Origin: Chryseobacterium sp. 18061
GTDB lineage: Bacteria > Pseudomonadota > Gammaproteobacteria > Enterobacterales > Enterobacteriaceae
Direction: 5' to 3'
Assembly (NCBI GenBank): GCA_902706205.1
Contig: CACSKA010000003.1
Coordinates: forward strand, 434,001 to 498,000
DNA: 64,000 nucleotides
Position 1 is the first letter of the stretch; each line of letters opens with the position of its first letter. Below are positions 47,167-56,276 of this stretch, piece by piece. The translations under genes and the position numbers were made by a program. The notes below the pieces were generated by a model. The model was not told the DNA's origin, did not search any database, and saw only the letters and a program-made list of their open reading frames with translations.

Positions 47167-47182
47167 AAGCAAACGGTTGCGG
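47167..47182 (+). promoter_or_regulatory. PurR-like box upstream of guaD
   Basis: AAGCAAACGGTTGCGG matches the PurR consensus ACGCAAACGTTTGCGT at 13 of 16 positions. Weaker copies of the core lie at about 47147-47162 and 47204-47219. Suggests purine-responsive control of the guanine/xanthine operon. Confidence 0.4.
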
Positions 47183-47265
47183 GCTGAATAATATTCAGTT
47201 TGTTGCGCAAACGAATGAATAATTAATAAGATATTGAAATTTAACGATAATCGTAAATTTAAAGC

Positions 47266-47281
47266 TGGCACTCTGTTTGCA
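47266..47281 (+). promoter_or_regulatory. Sigma-54 promoter of guaD-xdhABC
   Basis: TGGCAC-TCTGT-TTGCA: full match to the -24/-12 consensus TGGCAC-N5-TTGCA with correct GG-to-GC spacing. Predicted transcription start about 47292, 55 bases before the guaD ATG. Implies nitrogen-limitation control through NtrC. Confidence 0.8.
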
Positions 47282-47346
47282 ATACTATTCTGACAATACA
47301 CCTGCATAAATAACCCGGGCACAACCGGGATAAGAAGAGGTCAGAA

Positions 47347-48675
47347 ATGGTCGACTATCGCTACGCGCTGCGCGGGCGCTTTTTTGATATTGCCGCAACG
47401 GCCGATAGCCCTGAGGAAATAGCCCGTCAGGCGCGCTACGTTGACGACGGCCTGATGTTCATCGCTGAAGGGCGCATCGCCGCGCTGATGAGCTGGGAAG
47501 AAGGGCAGTCACTGCTCAAACAGCCGGACGACTGGGTCGATCTGCGCGGCAAGCTTATCGTGCCGGGTTTCGTCGATACTCATCTGCATTATCCGCAAAC
47601 AGAAATGATCGGCGCGTTTGGTGAACAGTTGCTGGAATGGCTGACAACCTACACCTTCCCGGTGGAAAGCCAGTACGGCAACGCCGGGCACGCGGCAGAA
47701 ATGTCAGCGTTCTTCCTCAACCAGCTGCTCTCGAACGGCACCACCACCGCGTTGGTGTTTGGCACCGTGCACCCGGAATCGGTCGACGCGCTGTTTGCCG
47801 CCGCCGCACAGCAAAATATGCGTCTCATCGCCGGGAAAGTAATGATGGACCGCAACGCGCCCGACTATTTAACCGAAACCGCCGAGCAGAGCTACCAGCA
47901 AACTCGTGAGCTAATCCTGCGTTGGCACAACCATCAGCGTCTCGGCTACGCCATCACCCCGCGTTTCGCGCCAACCTCGACGCCAGCGCTGCTCGAAGCG
48001 GTCCAGCGGCTGCGCGAAGCGTTTCCGGACACCTGGCTGCACACCCATTTGAGCGAAAACCCGCAGGAAATTGCATGGGTGAAAAGCCTGTGGCCGGAGC
48101 ATGAAAACTATCTCGACGTCTACCATCACTACGGCCTGACTGGTAAACGCAGCGTCTTCGCGCATGCCATTCATTTACAGGATACGGAGTGGAATTGCCT
48201 GCACGACAGCGACTCAGCGGTGGCGTTCTGCCCGACCTCGAATCTGTTCCTCGGCAGCGGCCTGTTCCGTCTGCAAACCTGTTGGCAGAAAAAAGTCAAA
48301 ATGGGTATCGGAACCGACGTTGGCGCCGGAACCACGTTCAACATGCTTCGCACGCTCGGTGAAGCCTACAAAATCGGCCAGTTGCAAAGCTACAAACTGT
48401 GCGCCAGCGAAGCGTTTTATCACGCCACCCTTGGCGGCGCGCGGGCGCTGTGTCTCGATGAGCACATCGGCAATTTCAGTGTCGGTAAAGAGGCGGATTT
48501 TGTGGTGCTTGATCCGGCGGTTTCACCGCTTCAACAGCTGCGTAGCGCCCGCTGCAAGAATATTTACGAACTGCTGTTTATGCTGATGACCCTCGGCGAT
48601 GACCGCAACATCGCCCAGACGTGGATCAATGGTGAATGTGCCTGGAGCCGTGATGGGCTGGAGGTGGCTGCATGA
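47347..48675 (+). CDS. guaD: Guanine deaminase GuaD
   Basis: 442 aa, amidohydrolase superfamily. Converts guanine to xanthine and ammonia. Zinc ligands: FVDTHLHYPQTEM (near residue 80), HTHLSENP (near 235), His in FAHAIHL (near 272), Asp in GIGTDVGAGTT (near 322). RBS AGAGG before ATG. First gene of an operon: its stop overlaps the xdhA start by 4 bases, feeding xanthine straight to xanthine dehydrogenase. Confidence 0.95.
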   Translation: MVDYRYALRGRFFDIAATADSPEEIARQARYVDDGLMFIAEGRIAALMSWEEGQSLLKQPDDWVDLRGKLIVPGFVDTHLHYPQTEMIGAFGEQLLEWLTTYTFPVESQYGNAGHAAEMSAFFLNQLLSNGTTTALVFGTVHPESVDALFAAAAQQNMRLIAGKVMMDRNAPDYLTETAEQSYQQTRELILRWHNHQRLGYAITPRFAPTSTPALLEAVQRLREAFPDTWLHTHLSENPQEIAWVKSLWPEHENYLDVYHHYGLTGKRSVFAHAIHLQDTEWNCLHDSDSAVAFCPTSNLFLGSGLFRLQTCWQKKVKMGIGTDVGAGTTFNMLRTLGEAYKIGQLQSYKLCASEAFYHATLGGARALCLDEHIGNFSVGKEADFVVLDPAVSPLQQLRSARCKNIYELLFMLMTLGDDRNIAQTWINGECAWSRDGLEVAA

Positions 48676-50090
48676 CCCAATTTTTGCTCAATCAACAGCC
48701 AGTCACGCTTGAAAATGTCGACCCGAATCTGACCGTGCTGAACTGGCTGCGTAACGACCGGTTGCGCTGCGGCACTAAAGAAGGCTGCGCGTCGGGAGAT
48801 TGTGGAGCCTGCACCGTGGTACTCGGCAGCGTGGACGACGGCAAAATTCGCTACCAGAGTGCTAACGCCTGTTTGTTATTAGTGGGGCAACTGCACGGGA
48901 AACAATTACTGACAGTGGAAGACCTGGTGGATGGCGGCGAACTGCATCCGGTACAGCGCACGCTGGCCTGCGGACATGCCTCCCAGTGCGGGTTCTGCAC
49001 GCCGGGCATCGTGATGTCGGCCTTTGCAATGCATAAAAACGGCGCAGCAGCCAACAGCGCGACGATTGCTCATCAGCTGGGTGGCAATCTCTGCCGCTGC
49101 ACCGGCTATAGGCCGATAGTTGACGCCGCGATGCGCATTCTGTCTGGATCCTGTGTGGATAAGTTTGATGCACAGGCCGCGCAAACGGTGGCACAGCTTC
49201 AGGCCTTCGGCGAGCCAACGGATGAACGGCTGGTCATGCCGGAGACGCTCGATGCGCTGGCAGAATGCTATGCCCAACACCCGCAGGCGCGACTGCTGGC
49301 GGGCGGAACCGATCTTAATTTGCTGGTCACGCAGGCGCACCAGCCACACGGCCAGCTGATTTCGCTGGCGCGTGTAGAAGAACTGCGTGGGATCGTACGG
49401 CAGGGCAACCGGCTGGTGATCGGCGCGATGACCACCCTGGACACCCTACAGCGTCAACTGAAAGAGACGATCCCTGCCTTGAGCGAGATGCTCGATCGCT
49501 TTGCCTCCCAACAGGTTCGCAACCAGGGCACGCTGGGCGGCAACATCGCGAACGCTTCGCCCATCGGGGACTGTGCCCCGGCGCTGCTGGCCCTCGATGC
49601 ACGTCTTCATCTGCGCCGCGGGACACAAACGCGCGACGTGGCGCTGGCCGATTTCTTTATCGGCTACCGTAAAACTGTCATGCAGCCAGGGGAGTTCATC
49701 AGCCATATCATCATTGATGACGTGACGGTGTCACGTAATATGCGGTTATGGAAAGTCTCAAAGCGGCGGGAGGACGACATTTCTTCGGTGTTTGCCGCCA
49801 TTAATCTTGACGTCAGTGATGGCGCCGTGAGTCGGGCGCGCATTGCCTTTGGCGGCATGGCGGCTACGCCTGCCAGAGCCCTGCACTGCGAAGCCGCGTG
49901 GGTGGGGCGGGCGCTCAATCGTGAGACGCTCAACGCCGCCTGCGCTGCGCTGACAGCAGATTTCTCGCCGCTCAGTGATGCTCGCGCCAGCGCGGAATAC
50001 CGCCTGCAGGTGGCGAAAAACCTGCTGAAACGCTATTTCCTGCACATGACGTCTGAACATCTCGTGGAGGTGACTGATTATGTCCGCTAA
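48672..50090 (+). CDS. xdhA: Xanthine dehydrogenase small subunit, 2Fe-2S/FAD (XdhA)
   Basis: 472 aa. First [2Fe-2S] cluster CGTKEGCASGDCGAC near residues 35-50, second in CGHASQCGFCTPG near 100 and LCRCTGYRP near 140, then an FAD domain from about 185 (LLAGGTDLNLLV; TLGGNIANASPIGD). Two-subunit architecture like Rhodobacter XdhAB. Passes electrons from the molybdenum site to FAD and NAD+. Overlaps xdhB by 11 bases. Confidence 0.95.
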   Translation: MTQFLLNQQPVTLENVDPNLTVLNWLRNDRLRCGTKEGCASGDCGACTVVLGSVDDGKIRYQSANACLLLVGQLHGKQLLTVEDLVDGGELHPVQRTLACGHASQCGFCTPGIVMSAFAMHKNGAAANSATIAHQLGGNLCRCTGYRPIVDAAMRILSGSCVDKFDAQAAQTVAQLQAFGEPTDERLVMPETLDALAECYAQHPQARLLAGGTDLNLLVTQAHQPHGQLISLARVEELRGIVRQGNRLVIGAMTTLDTLQRQLKETIPALSEMLDRFASQQVRNQGTLGGNIANASPIGDCAPALLALDARLHLRRGTQTRDVALADFFIGYRKTVMQPGEFISHIIIDDVTVSRNMRLWKVSKRREDDISSVFAAINLDVSDGAVSRARIAFGGMAATPARALHCEAAWVGRALNRETLNAACAALTADFSPLSDARASAEYRLQVAKNLLKRYFLHMTSEHLVEVTDYVR

Positions 50091-52443
50091 ACCGCCAGCC
50101 ATTTCCGAAACGATGCTGAAAGCGCAGTTTCTTGAGCAGTTAAACGGCCGCGTGGGCAAATCTCGCGCGCATGAAAGCGCCGGGCGTCACGTCAGCGGCG
50201 CGGCAGAATACATCGACGATAAAACGCCGCTCACCGGGATGCTGCATCTGTGTCCAGTGCTCAGCGACTGCGCCCATGGGCGCATTATTCACATCGATAC
50301 CGCCGCCTGTTTGAAGGTATCTGGCGTGATTCGCGTGCTGAGCTGGCAGGACGTGCCGGGCGAGCTGGATATCGGGCCACTGGCTCCGGGCGACCCGCTG
50401 TTTGCCAAAGAAACGGTGGAATATCACGGTCAGGTGGTGTTGATGATTGCCGCCGAAACAGCCGAATCGGCGCGCGCCGGGGCGTTAGCGGCGAAGATAA
50501 CCATCGAACCGCTGGAAGCGGTGCTGGATGTCGAGCAGGCGCTGGCGAAATCGCACTTTGTCGAACAGCCGCACGTTCAGCAACGCGGTGATGCCGACGC
50601 GGCGCTGGCCGCTGCGCCACATCGCTTGCAGGGTCAGTTTCATATCGGCGGCCAGGAGCATTTTTATCTTGAAGGCCAGGTGGCGTTGGCGCTGCCCGGC
50701 GAAGATGGCGCGATGCAAATCTGGTCGTCAACGCAGCATCCGACCGAAGTGCAGAAACTGGTGTCGTCGGTGCTGGGCGTAACGCAAAGCAAAGTCACCG
50801 TTGACGTGCGCCGGATGGGCGGCGGCTTTGGGGGAAAAGAAACGCAGGCAGCGGGCATTGCCTGTCATGCCGCGCTGGCGGCGCGGGTGACCGGACGTCC
50901 GGCGAAACTCCGCCTTTCGCGTCGGGATGACATGCGCATCACTGGCAAGCGCCATCCGTTCTTTGTGCGCTTTGATGTGGGCTTCACCGACGACGGCATG
51001 CTGCACGGTGTGGTCATTGATTTGGCTGCCAACTGCGGCTATTCGCTGGATTTGTCAGGTTCAATCTGCGACAGGGCCATGTTCCACGCCGATAATGCCT
51101 ATTACCTCGGCGACGCCCGGGTCACCGGCTATCGCTGCCGCACCAATCTGGCGTCGAACACCGCGTTTCGCGGCTTCGGTGGCCCACAGGGTATCGTCGC
51201 CATTGAGCAAATAATGGATGCGGTAGCCCGTCAGTTATCCCTCGACCCGCTGCATATCCGTCGAATTAACGCCTACGGCGGCGAAGGCCGCGACGTCACT
51301 CATTATCATCAGCCGGTGAAGCAGAATCTGGCTCAAACGGTTATCGGTCAGCTGGCGGACTCCGCATGCTATGCCGAACGTCGGGCAGAGATTGCACGCT
51401 TTAACGCCCAAAGTCCGGTGCTAAAACGCGGGCTGGCATTGACCCCGGTAAAATTCGGGATCTCGTTTACCGCCAGTTTCCTCAATCAAGCCGGAGCGCT
51501 GATCCTGATTTACAGCGACGGCACGCTGCAGCTCAACCACGGCGGCACCGAAATGGGTCAGGGGCTGAACACCAAAGTGGCGCAAATTGTGGCGAATGTG
51601 CTGCAAATTCCGCTCGATGCGATTCAGGTCACCGCCACCAGTACCGGAAAAGTGCCGAATACCTCGCCGACGGCGGCGTCGTCCGGAGCGGATCTTAACG
51701 GCAAAGCCGCAGAAATCGCCGCCCAGACCCTGAAGCAGCGCTTAGTGGAAATGCTGTGTTCGGTGCACCAGTGCAGCGAAGATCGGGTGACGTTTGGCAA
51801 CGGTGTGGTGCAGGTCAACGAACGCTATTTCAGTTTTGCCGACGTGGCGATGCTGGCATGGCTCAATCAGGTTCCGCTCTCGGCAACCGGATTTTACAAG
51901 GTCCCGGGTATTCACTACGACCGTCAGGCCGGGCGCGGCGAACCGTTCTACTACTTCGCCTGGGGCGCGGCCTGTTCCGAAGTCATTATCGATACGCTGA
52001 CCGGGGAATATCGTCTGTTACGCACCGATATTCTGCACGACGTCGGGCAGTCGCTGAACCCGGCACTGGATATCGGACAGATTGAAGGTGGCTTCATGCA
52101 AGGTGCAGGGTGGCTGACCACCGAGGAGCTGAAGTGGGACAACAACGGGCGGCTGCTTACCGACGGTCCGATGAGCTACAAAATCCCGGCGATTAGCGAC
52201 ATGCCTGAGGTGTTTAACGTCTCACTCCTGGAGGCGCACGCCAACAGCTGTGAGACGGTTTATCGCTCTAAAGCGGTGGGCGAACCGCCGTTTATGCTCG
52301 GCATTTCGGTGTGGTGCGCGTTACAGGACGCGGTGGCGTCGGTGGCCGATTATCGTCGTCACCCTTTGCTTGACGCCCCGGCGACGCCAGAACGGGTGCT
52401 GGCGGGCGTCACTCAACTGGAGGCGGGCGACGATGAAAGCTGA
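50080..52443 (+). CDS. xdhB: Xanthine dehydrogenase molybdenum-binding subunit (XdhB)
   Basis: 787 aa, full length. Moco-binding signatures: RRMGGGFGGKE near residue 247, TAFRGFGGPQ near 370, and the catalytic glutamate in VGEPPFML near 732. Oxidises hypoxanthine/xanthine to urate. It overlaps xdhA and xdhC by 11 bases each. No uricase gene is visible here, so urate would be used elsewhere or exported. Confidence 0.95.
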   Translation: MSAKPPAISETMLKAQFLEQLNGRVGKSRAHESAGRHVSGAAEYIDDKTPLTGMLHLCPVLSDCAHGRIIHIDTAACLKVSGVIRVLSWQDVPGELDIGPLAPGDPLFAKETVEYHGQVVLMIAAETAESARAGALAAKITIEPLEAVLDVEQALAKSHFVEQPHVQQRGDADAALAAAPHRLQGQFHIGGQEHFYLEGQVALALPGEDGAMQIWSSTQHPTEVQKLVSSVLGVTQSKVTVDVRRMGGGFGGKETQAAGIACHAALAARVTGRPAKLRLSRRDDMRITGKRHPFFVRFDVGFTDDGMLHGVVIDLAANCGYSLDLSGSICDRAMFHADNAYYLGDARVTGYRCRTNLASNTAFRGFGGPQGIVAIEQIMDAVARQLSLDPLHIRRINAYGGEGRDVTHYHQPVKQNLAQTVIGQLADSACYAERRAEIARFNAQSPVLKRGLALTPVKFGISFTASFLNQAGALILIYSDGTLQLNHGGTEMGQGLNTKVAQIVANVLQIPLDAIQVTATSTGKVPNTSPTAASSGADLNGKAAEIAAQTLKQRLVEMLCSVHQCSEDRVTFGNGVVQVNERYFSFADVAMLAWLNQVPLSATGFYKVPGIHYDRQAGRGEPFYYFAWGAACSEVIIDTLTGEYRLLRTDILHDVGQSLNPALDIGQIEGGFMQGAGWLTTEELKWDNNGRLLTDGPMSYKIPAISDMPEVFNVSLLEAHANSCETVYRSKAVGEPPFMLGISVWCALQDAVASVADYRRHPLLDAPATPERVLAGVTQLEAGDDES

Positions 52444-53206
52444 TGAATGGCTGGACGTGCTGATGTCATTGCGCGAGCGACGCGTGCCCGCGGTGATTTT
52501 GACGTTGTTGCAGGATAAAGGCTCCGTGCCGCGCGAGGCAGGCACCAAGATGGTAGTCAGCCTCGATGAGAGCTGGCTGACTATTGGTGGCGGGAATCTG
52601 GAATTTCAGTGCATCGCCATCGCGCACGACATGTTGCATTCCGGCACCCAGGCACCACGTCAGGAAACGTTCGCCCTCGGCGCTCGCGCCGGACAGTGCT
52701 GCGGCGGTATGACCCAGGTGCTGTTCGAACCCTGGGGACTGCCGCAGCCGGAGGTGTACGTTTTTGGTGCCGGGCACGTGGGGCAAGCGCTGGTGAGCAT
52801 TCTCGCCACGCTGCCGTGCCGGGTGAACTGGGTGGATCAGCGCGAGGGGCAGTTTGGTGCGGTGCCCGTCGGGGTGCGCTGCCATCACACCGATGACCCG
52901 TGCGAAATCGCCCGCAACGCGCCTGATAACAGCCTGTTCGTGGTAATGACGCATCACCATCCGCTGGATCTGGCGCTGGCAGAAACGCTGCTGCGGCGCG
53001 GGCGTTATCGTTATTTGGGGGTAATCGGTTCGCAAACTAAGCGCCAGCGTTTTGATTATCTTCTGGAGGGTAAAGGCATTGCCCGAGAAACGCTGGATAC
53101 GATGCGCTGCCCGATTGGCCTGCCGGACGTAAAAGGCAAGCTGCCTGCCGAAATCGCCGTGGCGGTGGCGGGGGAAATCATTGCGGTTTATCAAGGGGTT
53201 GCCTAA
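52433..53206 (+). CDS. xdhC: Xanthine dehydrogenase accessory protein XdhC
   Basis: 257 aa from ATG 52433 with GGAGG 9 bases before; the frame extends upstream inside xdhB without relevance. Binds molybdenum cofactor, aids its sulfuration and inserts it into XdhB. Features: GSVPREAGTKMVV near 28, CCGGMTQV near 88, Rossmann VFGAGHVGQAL near 108, HHPLDLALAE near 175. Confidence 0.94.
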   Translation: MKADEWLDVLMSLRERRVPAVILTLLQDKGSVPREAGTKMVVSLDESWLTIGGGNLEFQCIAIAHDMLHSGTQAPRQETFALGARAGQCCGGMTQVLFEPWGLPQPEVYVFGAGHVGQALVSILATLPCRVNWVDQREGQFGAVPVGVRCHHTDDPCEIARNAPDNSLFVVMTHHHPLDLALAETLLRRGRYRYLGVIGSQTKRQRFDYLLEGKGIARETLDTMRCPIGLPDVKGKLPAEIAVAVAGEIIAVYQGVA

Positions 53207-53238
53207 TCTAAGGAGAATCCCGTTTTCAGGAGTCCGTG

Positions 53239-55284
53239 ATGAGCAGTGAGAACCCGTTTTTAACCGTCAGCCTGTTGCCTTATCAGGCCCCGCGTTTTGA
53301 TGCGATTGAGGACGGTCATTATCGTCCTGCGTTTGATGAAGGCCTGCGTCAAAAACGTGAAGAAATCGCGGCGATTGCCGGAAACAGCGCGCCCGCAACG
53401 TTCGACAACACCTTCGTGGCGCTGGAAAAAAGCGGCGAACTGCTGGGCCGCGTCACGTCCATATTTTTTGCCATGACCGCTGCCCACACCAACGACACGC
53501 TCCAGCGTCTCGACGAGCAGTTTTCTGCCGAACTGGCGGAATTAGCCAACGATATTTACCTCAATGAGGGGGTGTTCGCCCGCGTCGACGCCATCTGGCA
53601 GCAGCGGGAAACGCTGGACCTGGATGCGGAATCACGGCGGTTAGTCGACGTTATCCATCAGCAATTCATTCTGGCGGGGGCTAAGCTCGCGCCTGAGCAG
53701 AAAGCCGAGCTGCGCTCGCTGAACACCGAAGCCGCGACGCTGAGCACCCAGTTTCACCAGCGATTATTGGCCGCTGCCAAATCCGGCGGTCTTGTGCTTG
53801 ATTACCATCATCAGCTGGATGGCCTCAGCCCGGAAGACATTACCGCTGCCGCCAGCGCTGCCCGTGAAAAAGGGCTCAACGATCGCTGGCTTCTGCCGCT
53901 GCTTAACTGCACCCAGCAGCCTGCGCTGGCACAGCTTCGTGATCGACAAACCCGCAAAAATCTGTTCGAAGCAGGTTGGTTACGAAATGAGAAAGGCGAT
54001 GGAAACGACACCCGGGCACTGATTTTGCGCCTGGCCACCGTGCGAGCTAAACAAGCGACGCTGCTGGGCTATCGCGATTACGCGAGCTGGAGCATGGCTG
54101 ACCAGATGGCGAAAACGCCGGAAGCCGCATTCACCTTTATGCGTCAGATTGCACCCGCCGCCCGGGCGCGCGCCGAACGTGAACTGGCCGATATTCAGCA
54201 CGTGATTGATGAGCAGCAGGGCGGTTTTCAGGCGCAGGCCTGGGACTGGAATTACTACGCCGAGCAGGTACGACTGGCGCGTTACGATCTTGACGAGGCG
54301 CAGATCAAACCGTATCTGGAGTTGAACAACGTACTGACCGACGGTGTGTTCTGGACCGCCTCGCAGCTGTTTGGTATCCGCTTTGTCGAGCGTTTTGATA
54401 TCCCGGTCTACCATCCGGATGTCCGCGTCTGGGAAATTTTTGACGCCAATGGTGAAGGTCTGGCGCTGTTCTACGGTGATTTTTTTGCCCGTGATTCGAA
54501 GGGTGGCGGCGCGTGGATGGATAACTACGTGCAGCAGTCGACGCTGCTCGAACAGCGTCCGGTGATTTATAACGTCTGCAACTATCAGAAGCCGACGGCG
54601 GGTAACCCTGCACTTCTGAGTTGGGACGATGTGGTGACGCTGTTCCACGAATTTGGCCACACGCTGCACGGGCTGTTCGCCGTTCAGCGATATCCGAGCC
54701 TGTCCGGCACGCGCACCCCGCGCGATTTTGTCGAGTTCCCGTCGCAAATTAACGAACACTGGGCCCGTCATTCGCAGGTATTTGCACGCTTTGCGCGTCA
54801 TTATCAGAGCGGAGAACCGATGCCGGAAACGCTGCGCGACAGCATGATGCGCGCGGCGACGTTCAATAAAGGTTATGACATGACCGAATTGGTCAGCTCC
54901 GCGCTGCTGGATATGAACTGGCATACGCAGACGCCTGAAACGCTGCCGTCCGACGTAGATGCGTTTGAACAGCAGGCCATCGACAGGGAAAACCTCGATT
55001 TGGCTGCCGTTCCACCGCGTTATCGCAGTAGCTATTTTGCGCATATTTTTGGCGGCGGCTACGCGGCAGGATATTACGCGTATATCTGGACGCAAATGTT
55101 AGCTGATGACGGCTACCAGTGGTTTGTCGAAGAGGGCGGCCTGACGCGTGAAAATGGTCAGAGATTCCGCGAAGCCATTTTATCACGCGGCAACAGCAGT
55201 GATTTGGAAGCGTTATACCGCGACTGGCGTGGACACGATCCGCTGCCGGAACCGATGCTTAAAAATCGCGGATTGAGCGAATAG
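53239..55284 (+). CDS. dcp: Peptidyl-dipeptidase Dcp
   Basis: 681 aa from ATG 53239, identical in length to E. coli Dcp; AGGAG 7 bases before. M3-family metallopeptidase with zinc motif LFHEFGHTLHG (near residue 470) and the C-terminal AHIFGGGYAAGYYAYIW substrate motif. Removes dipeptides from peptide C-termini. In K-12 it is the divergent neighbour of ydfG; here the purine operon lies between them. Confidence 0.96.
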   Translation: MSSENPFLTVSLLPYQAPRFDAIEDGHYRPAFDEGLRQKREEIAAIAGNSAPATFDNTFVALEKSGELLGRVTSIFFAMTAAHTNDTLQRLDEQFSAELAELANDIYLNEGVFARVDAIWQQRETLDLDAESRRLVDVIHQQFILAGAKLAPEQKAELRSLNTEAATLSTQFHQRLLAAAKSGGLVLDYHHQLDGLSPEDITAAASAAREKGLNDRWLLPLLNCTQQPALAQLRDRQTRKNLFEAGWLRNEKGDGNDTRALILRLATVRAKQATLLGYRDYASWSMADQMAKTPEAAFTFMRQIAPAARARAERELADIQHVIDEQQGGFQAQAWDWNYYAEQVRLARYDLDEAQIKPYLELNNVLTDGVFWTASQLFGIRFVERFDIPVYHPDVRVWEIFDANGEGLALFYGDFFARDSKGGGAWMDNYVQQSTLLEQRPVIYNVCNYQKPTAGNPALLSWDDVVTLFHEFGHTLHGLFAVQRYPSLSGTRTPRDFVEFPSQINEHWARHSQVFARFARHYQSGEPMPETLRDSMMRAATFNKGYDMTELVSSALLDMNWHTQTPETLPSDVDAFEQQAIDRENLDLAAVPPRYRSSYFAHIFGGGYAAGYYAYIWTQMLADDGYQWFVEEGGLTRENGQRFREAILSRGNSSDLEALYRDWRGHDPLPEPMLKNRGLSE

Positions 55285-55312
55285 TTCCCCGTCAGTAAAA
55301 AGGAGAGATGCG

Positions 55313-55366
55313 ATGTGTACCAATCTGTTCGATAACGCCCGGCGCTATGCCGACGAGAAAAAATAA
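55313..55366 (+). CDS. Candidate 17-residue protein between dcp and a terminator
   Basis: ATG 55313 to TAA 55366: MCTNLFDNARRYADEKK. It has a strong, well-spaced RBS (AGGAGA, 6 bases before), better than many long genes here, and a perfect rho-independent terminator starts 3 bases after its stop. It begins 28 bases after dcp, so it may be the last cistron of that transcript. Soluble, charged; unrecognised. Confidence 0.55.
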   Translation: MCTNLFDNARRYADEKK

Positions 55367-55369
55367 TCC

Positions 55370-55394
55370 AAAGACCCTTCGGGGTCTTTTTTCT
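55370..55394 (+). terminator. Rho-independent terminator after dcp
   Basis: AAAGACCC-TTCG-GGGTCTTT with a stable TTCG tetraloop, then TTTTC. Closes the dcp/17-codon transcript. Confidence 0.93.
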
Positions 55395-55437
55395 TGCCTG
55401 GGGGCGATAACTTGCCGAGTCTACGTATGAATGTTTA

Positions 55438-55463
55438 GGCCCGGTAAGCGCAGTGCCACCGGC
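55438..55463. repeat. REP (palindromic unit) element
   Basis: GGCCCGGTAAGCGCAGTGCCACCGGC: imperfect palindrome with the GCCGG..GCGC..CCGGGC layout of enterobacterial REP elements. Single copy, between dcp and the gene at 55787. Confidence 0.75.
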
Positions 55464-55466
55464 ATG

Positions 55467-55786
55467 TTTTAAAGCACCGCTTAATTGTTATAGTTTAGAA
55501 TTATCTGATGCCTTATTTATACAGTTATTAAAAATAATATCTTTATCCGCAATACACTTTAGATACACCCACTCAACATAATCCAAGCTGAATAACATAA
55601 GCCCTTCCAAATCAAATGGATAAAAAGACATTATTCACTGCTCATCGGATCTGGTCATTCTGTGCATAAAAAAATATGATGCGCTGGTACATAACGCTAA
55701 TGAGCAACAAAACGCCCAGCATAACCACGGAATGATAAAGCATACTAAATTGACAGGGGCGTTATTCTAATAATACTCAGGATTGA
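55467..55786. other. AT-rich gap before the secreted hypothetical
   Basis: About 320 AT-rich bases. I see no ORF with an RBS, no RNA hairpin followed by a U tract, and no recognisable operator. It presumably holds the promoter of the gene at 55787. Confidence 0.5.
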
Positions 55787-56194
55787 ATGATGAATAAAAA
55801 AATAATGATGGTAGCAACAACGCTGATGGTGGGCGGGATCTTTTCTTTTCCTGCTTCTGCCATTAGTGAAGCCTATCGTGCCCAGCTGGAAAAATCGGGC
55901 TGCACACAGGTTAGTGAGTCTAACGGAACGTGTGACCCAACGCTCACCCACAAGCAAAATCAACACGCACAGGCTCAGAATGGTGTGAAGGATGACTCAC
56001 AGGAAAACCGCGATTTAGCGCGGAGTATTGATTCCGACATCGCCGGGAAATATCAAGGGCAGGCGGTTGATTATATGCGAGTTACGGGCTGGAAGCCGCT
56101 GAATGAAGAACAAACTCGCTGGAAAAAATCCGGGCACACGGCGGAATTTGATATGAACTCGGAAGGCAAAGTCATGGGCGTGGTGGTGCGTTAA
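55787..56194 (+). CDS. Secreted hypothetical protein
   Basis: 135 aa, AGGA before ATG. Signal peptide MNKKIMMVATTLMVGGIFSF ending ASA; two cysteines in the mature N-terminus (SGCTQVSESNGTC) may pair; a linker rich in Q, N, H and D (about 50-80) leads to a C-terminal region AVDYMRVTGWKPLNEEQTRW and EFDMNSEGKVMGVVVR, which looks like a small beta domain. Not recognised. Lies next to the PhoPQ-linked mgrR/mgtS locus. Confidence 0.75.
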   Translation: MMNKKIMMVATTLMVGGIFSFPASAISEAYRAQLEKSGCTQVSESNGTCDPTLTHKQNQHAQAQNGVKDDSQENRDLARSIDSDIAGKYQGQAVDYMRVTGWKPLNEEQTRWKKSGHTAEFDMNSEGKVMGVVVR

Positions 56195-56234
56195 GTCAAG
56201 GGCGCAGAATGAAACGTCGCAAGGAAAGCCGCTT

Positions 56235-56251
56235 CGTTTAGGCTTCATTGA
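56235..56251 (+). promoter_or_regulatory. PhoP-box-like sequence
   Basis: CGTTTA-GGCTT-CATTGA resembles the PhoP direct repeat TGTTTA-N5-TGTTTA; the first half matches well, the second at 3 of 6. A possible -10 TAGCCT lies 12 bases on. Supports the sRNA call that follows, but is weak alone. Confidence 0.35.
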
Positions 56252-56276
56252 GGTTTGGAGTGGTAGCCTGAATGAA

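Larger units (their letters stand above)
46949..47346. promoter_or_regulatory. Divergent ydfG-guaD control region
   Basis: 398 bases. From left: GTATGG box for ydfG (46975-46992), two NtrC-like sites (47057-47092), three PurR-like AAACG motifs (about 47150-47220), AT-rich segment, sigma-54 promoter (47266-47281), predicted start near 47292 and a 55-base guaD leader with RBS AGAGG. No ORF with an RBS. Confidence 0.7.

Noticed and set aside
53980..55095. 371-codon minus-strand ORF antisense to dcp
   Set aside because: Lies entirely inside dcp, which matches a known full-length enzyme with catalytic motifs. The antisense product is rich in R, H and V with no domain, the usual shadow of GC-rich codons.
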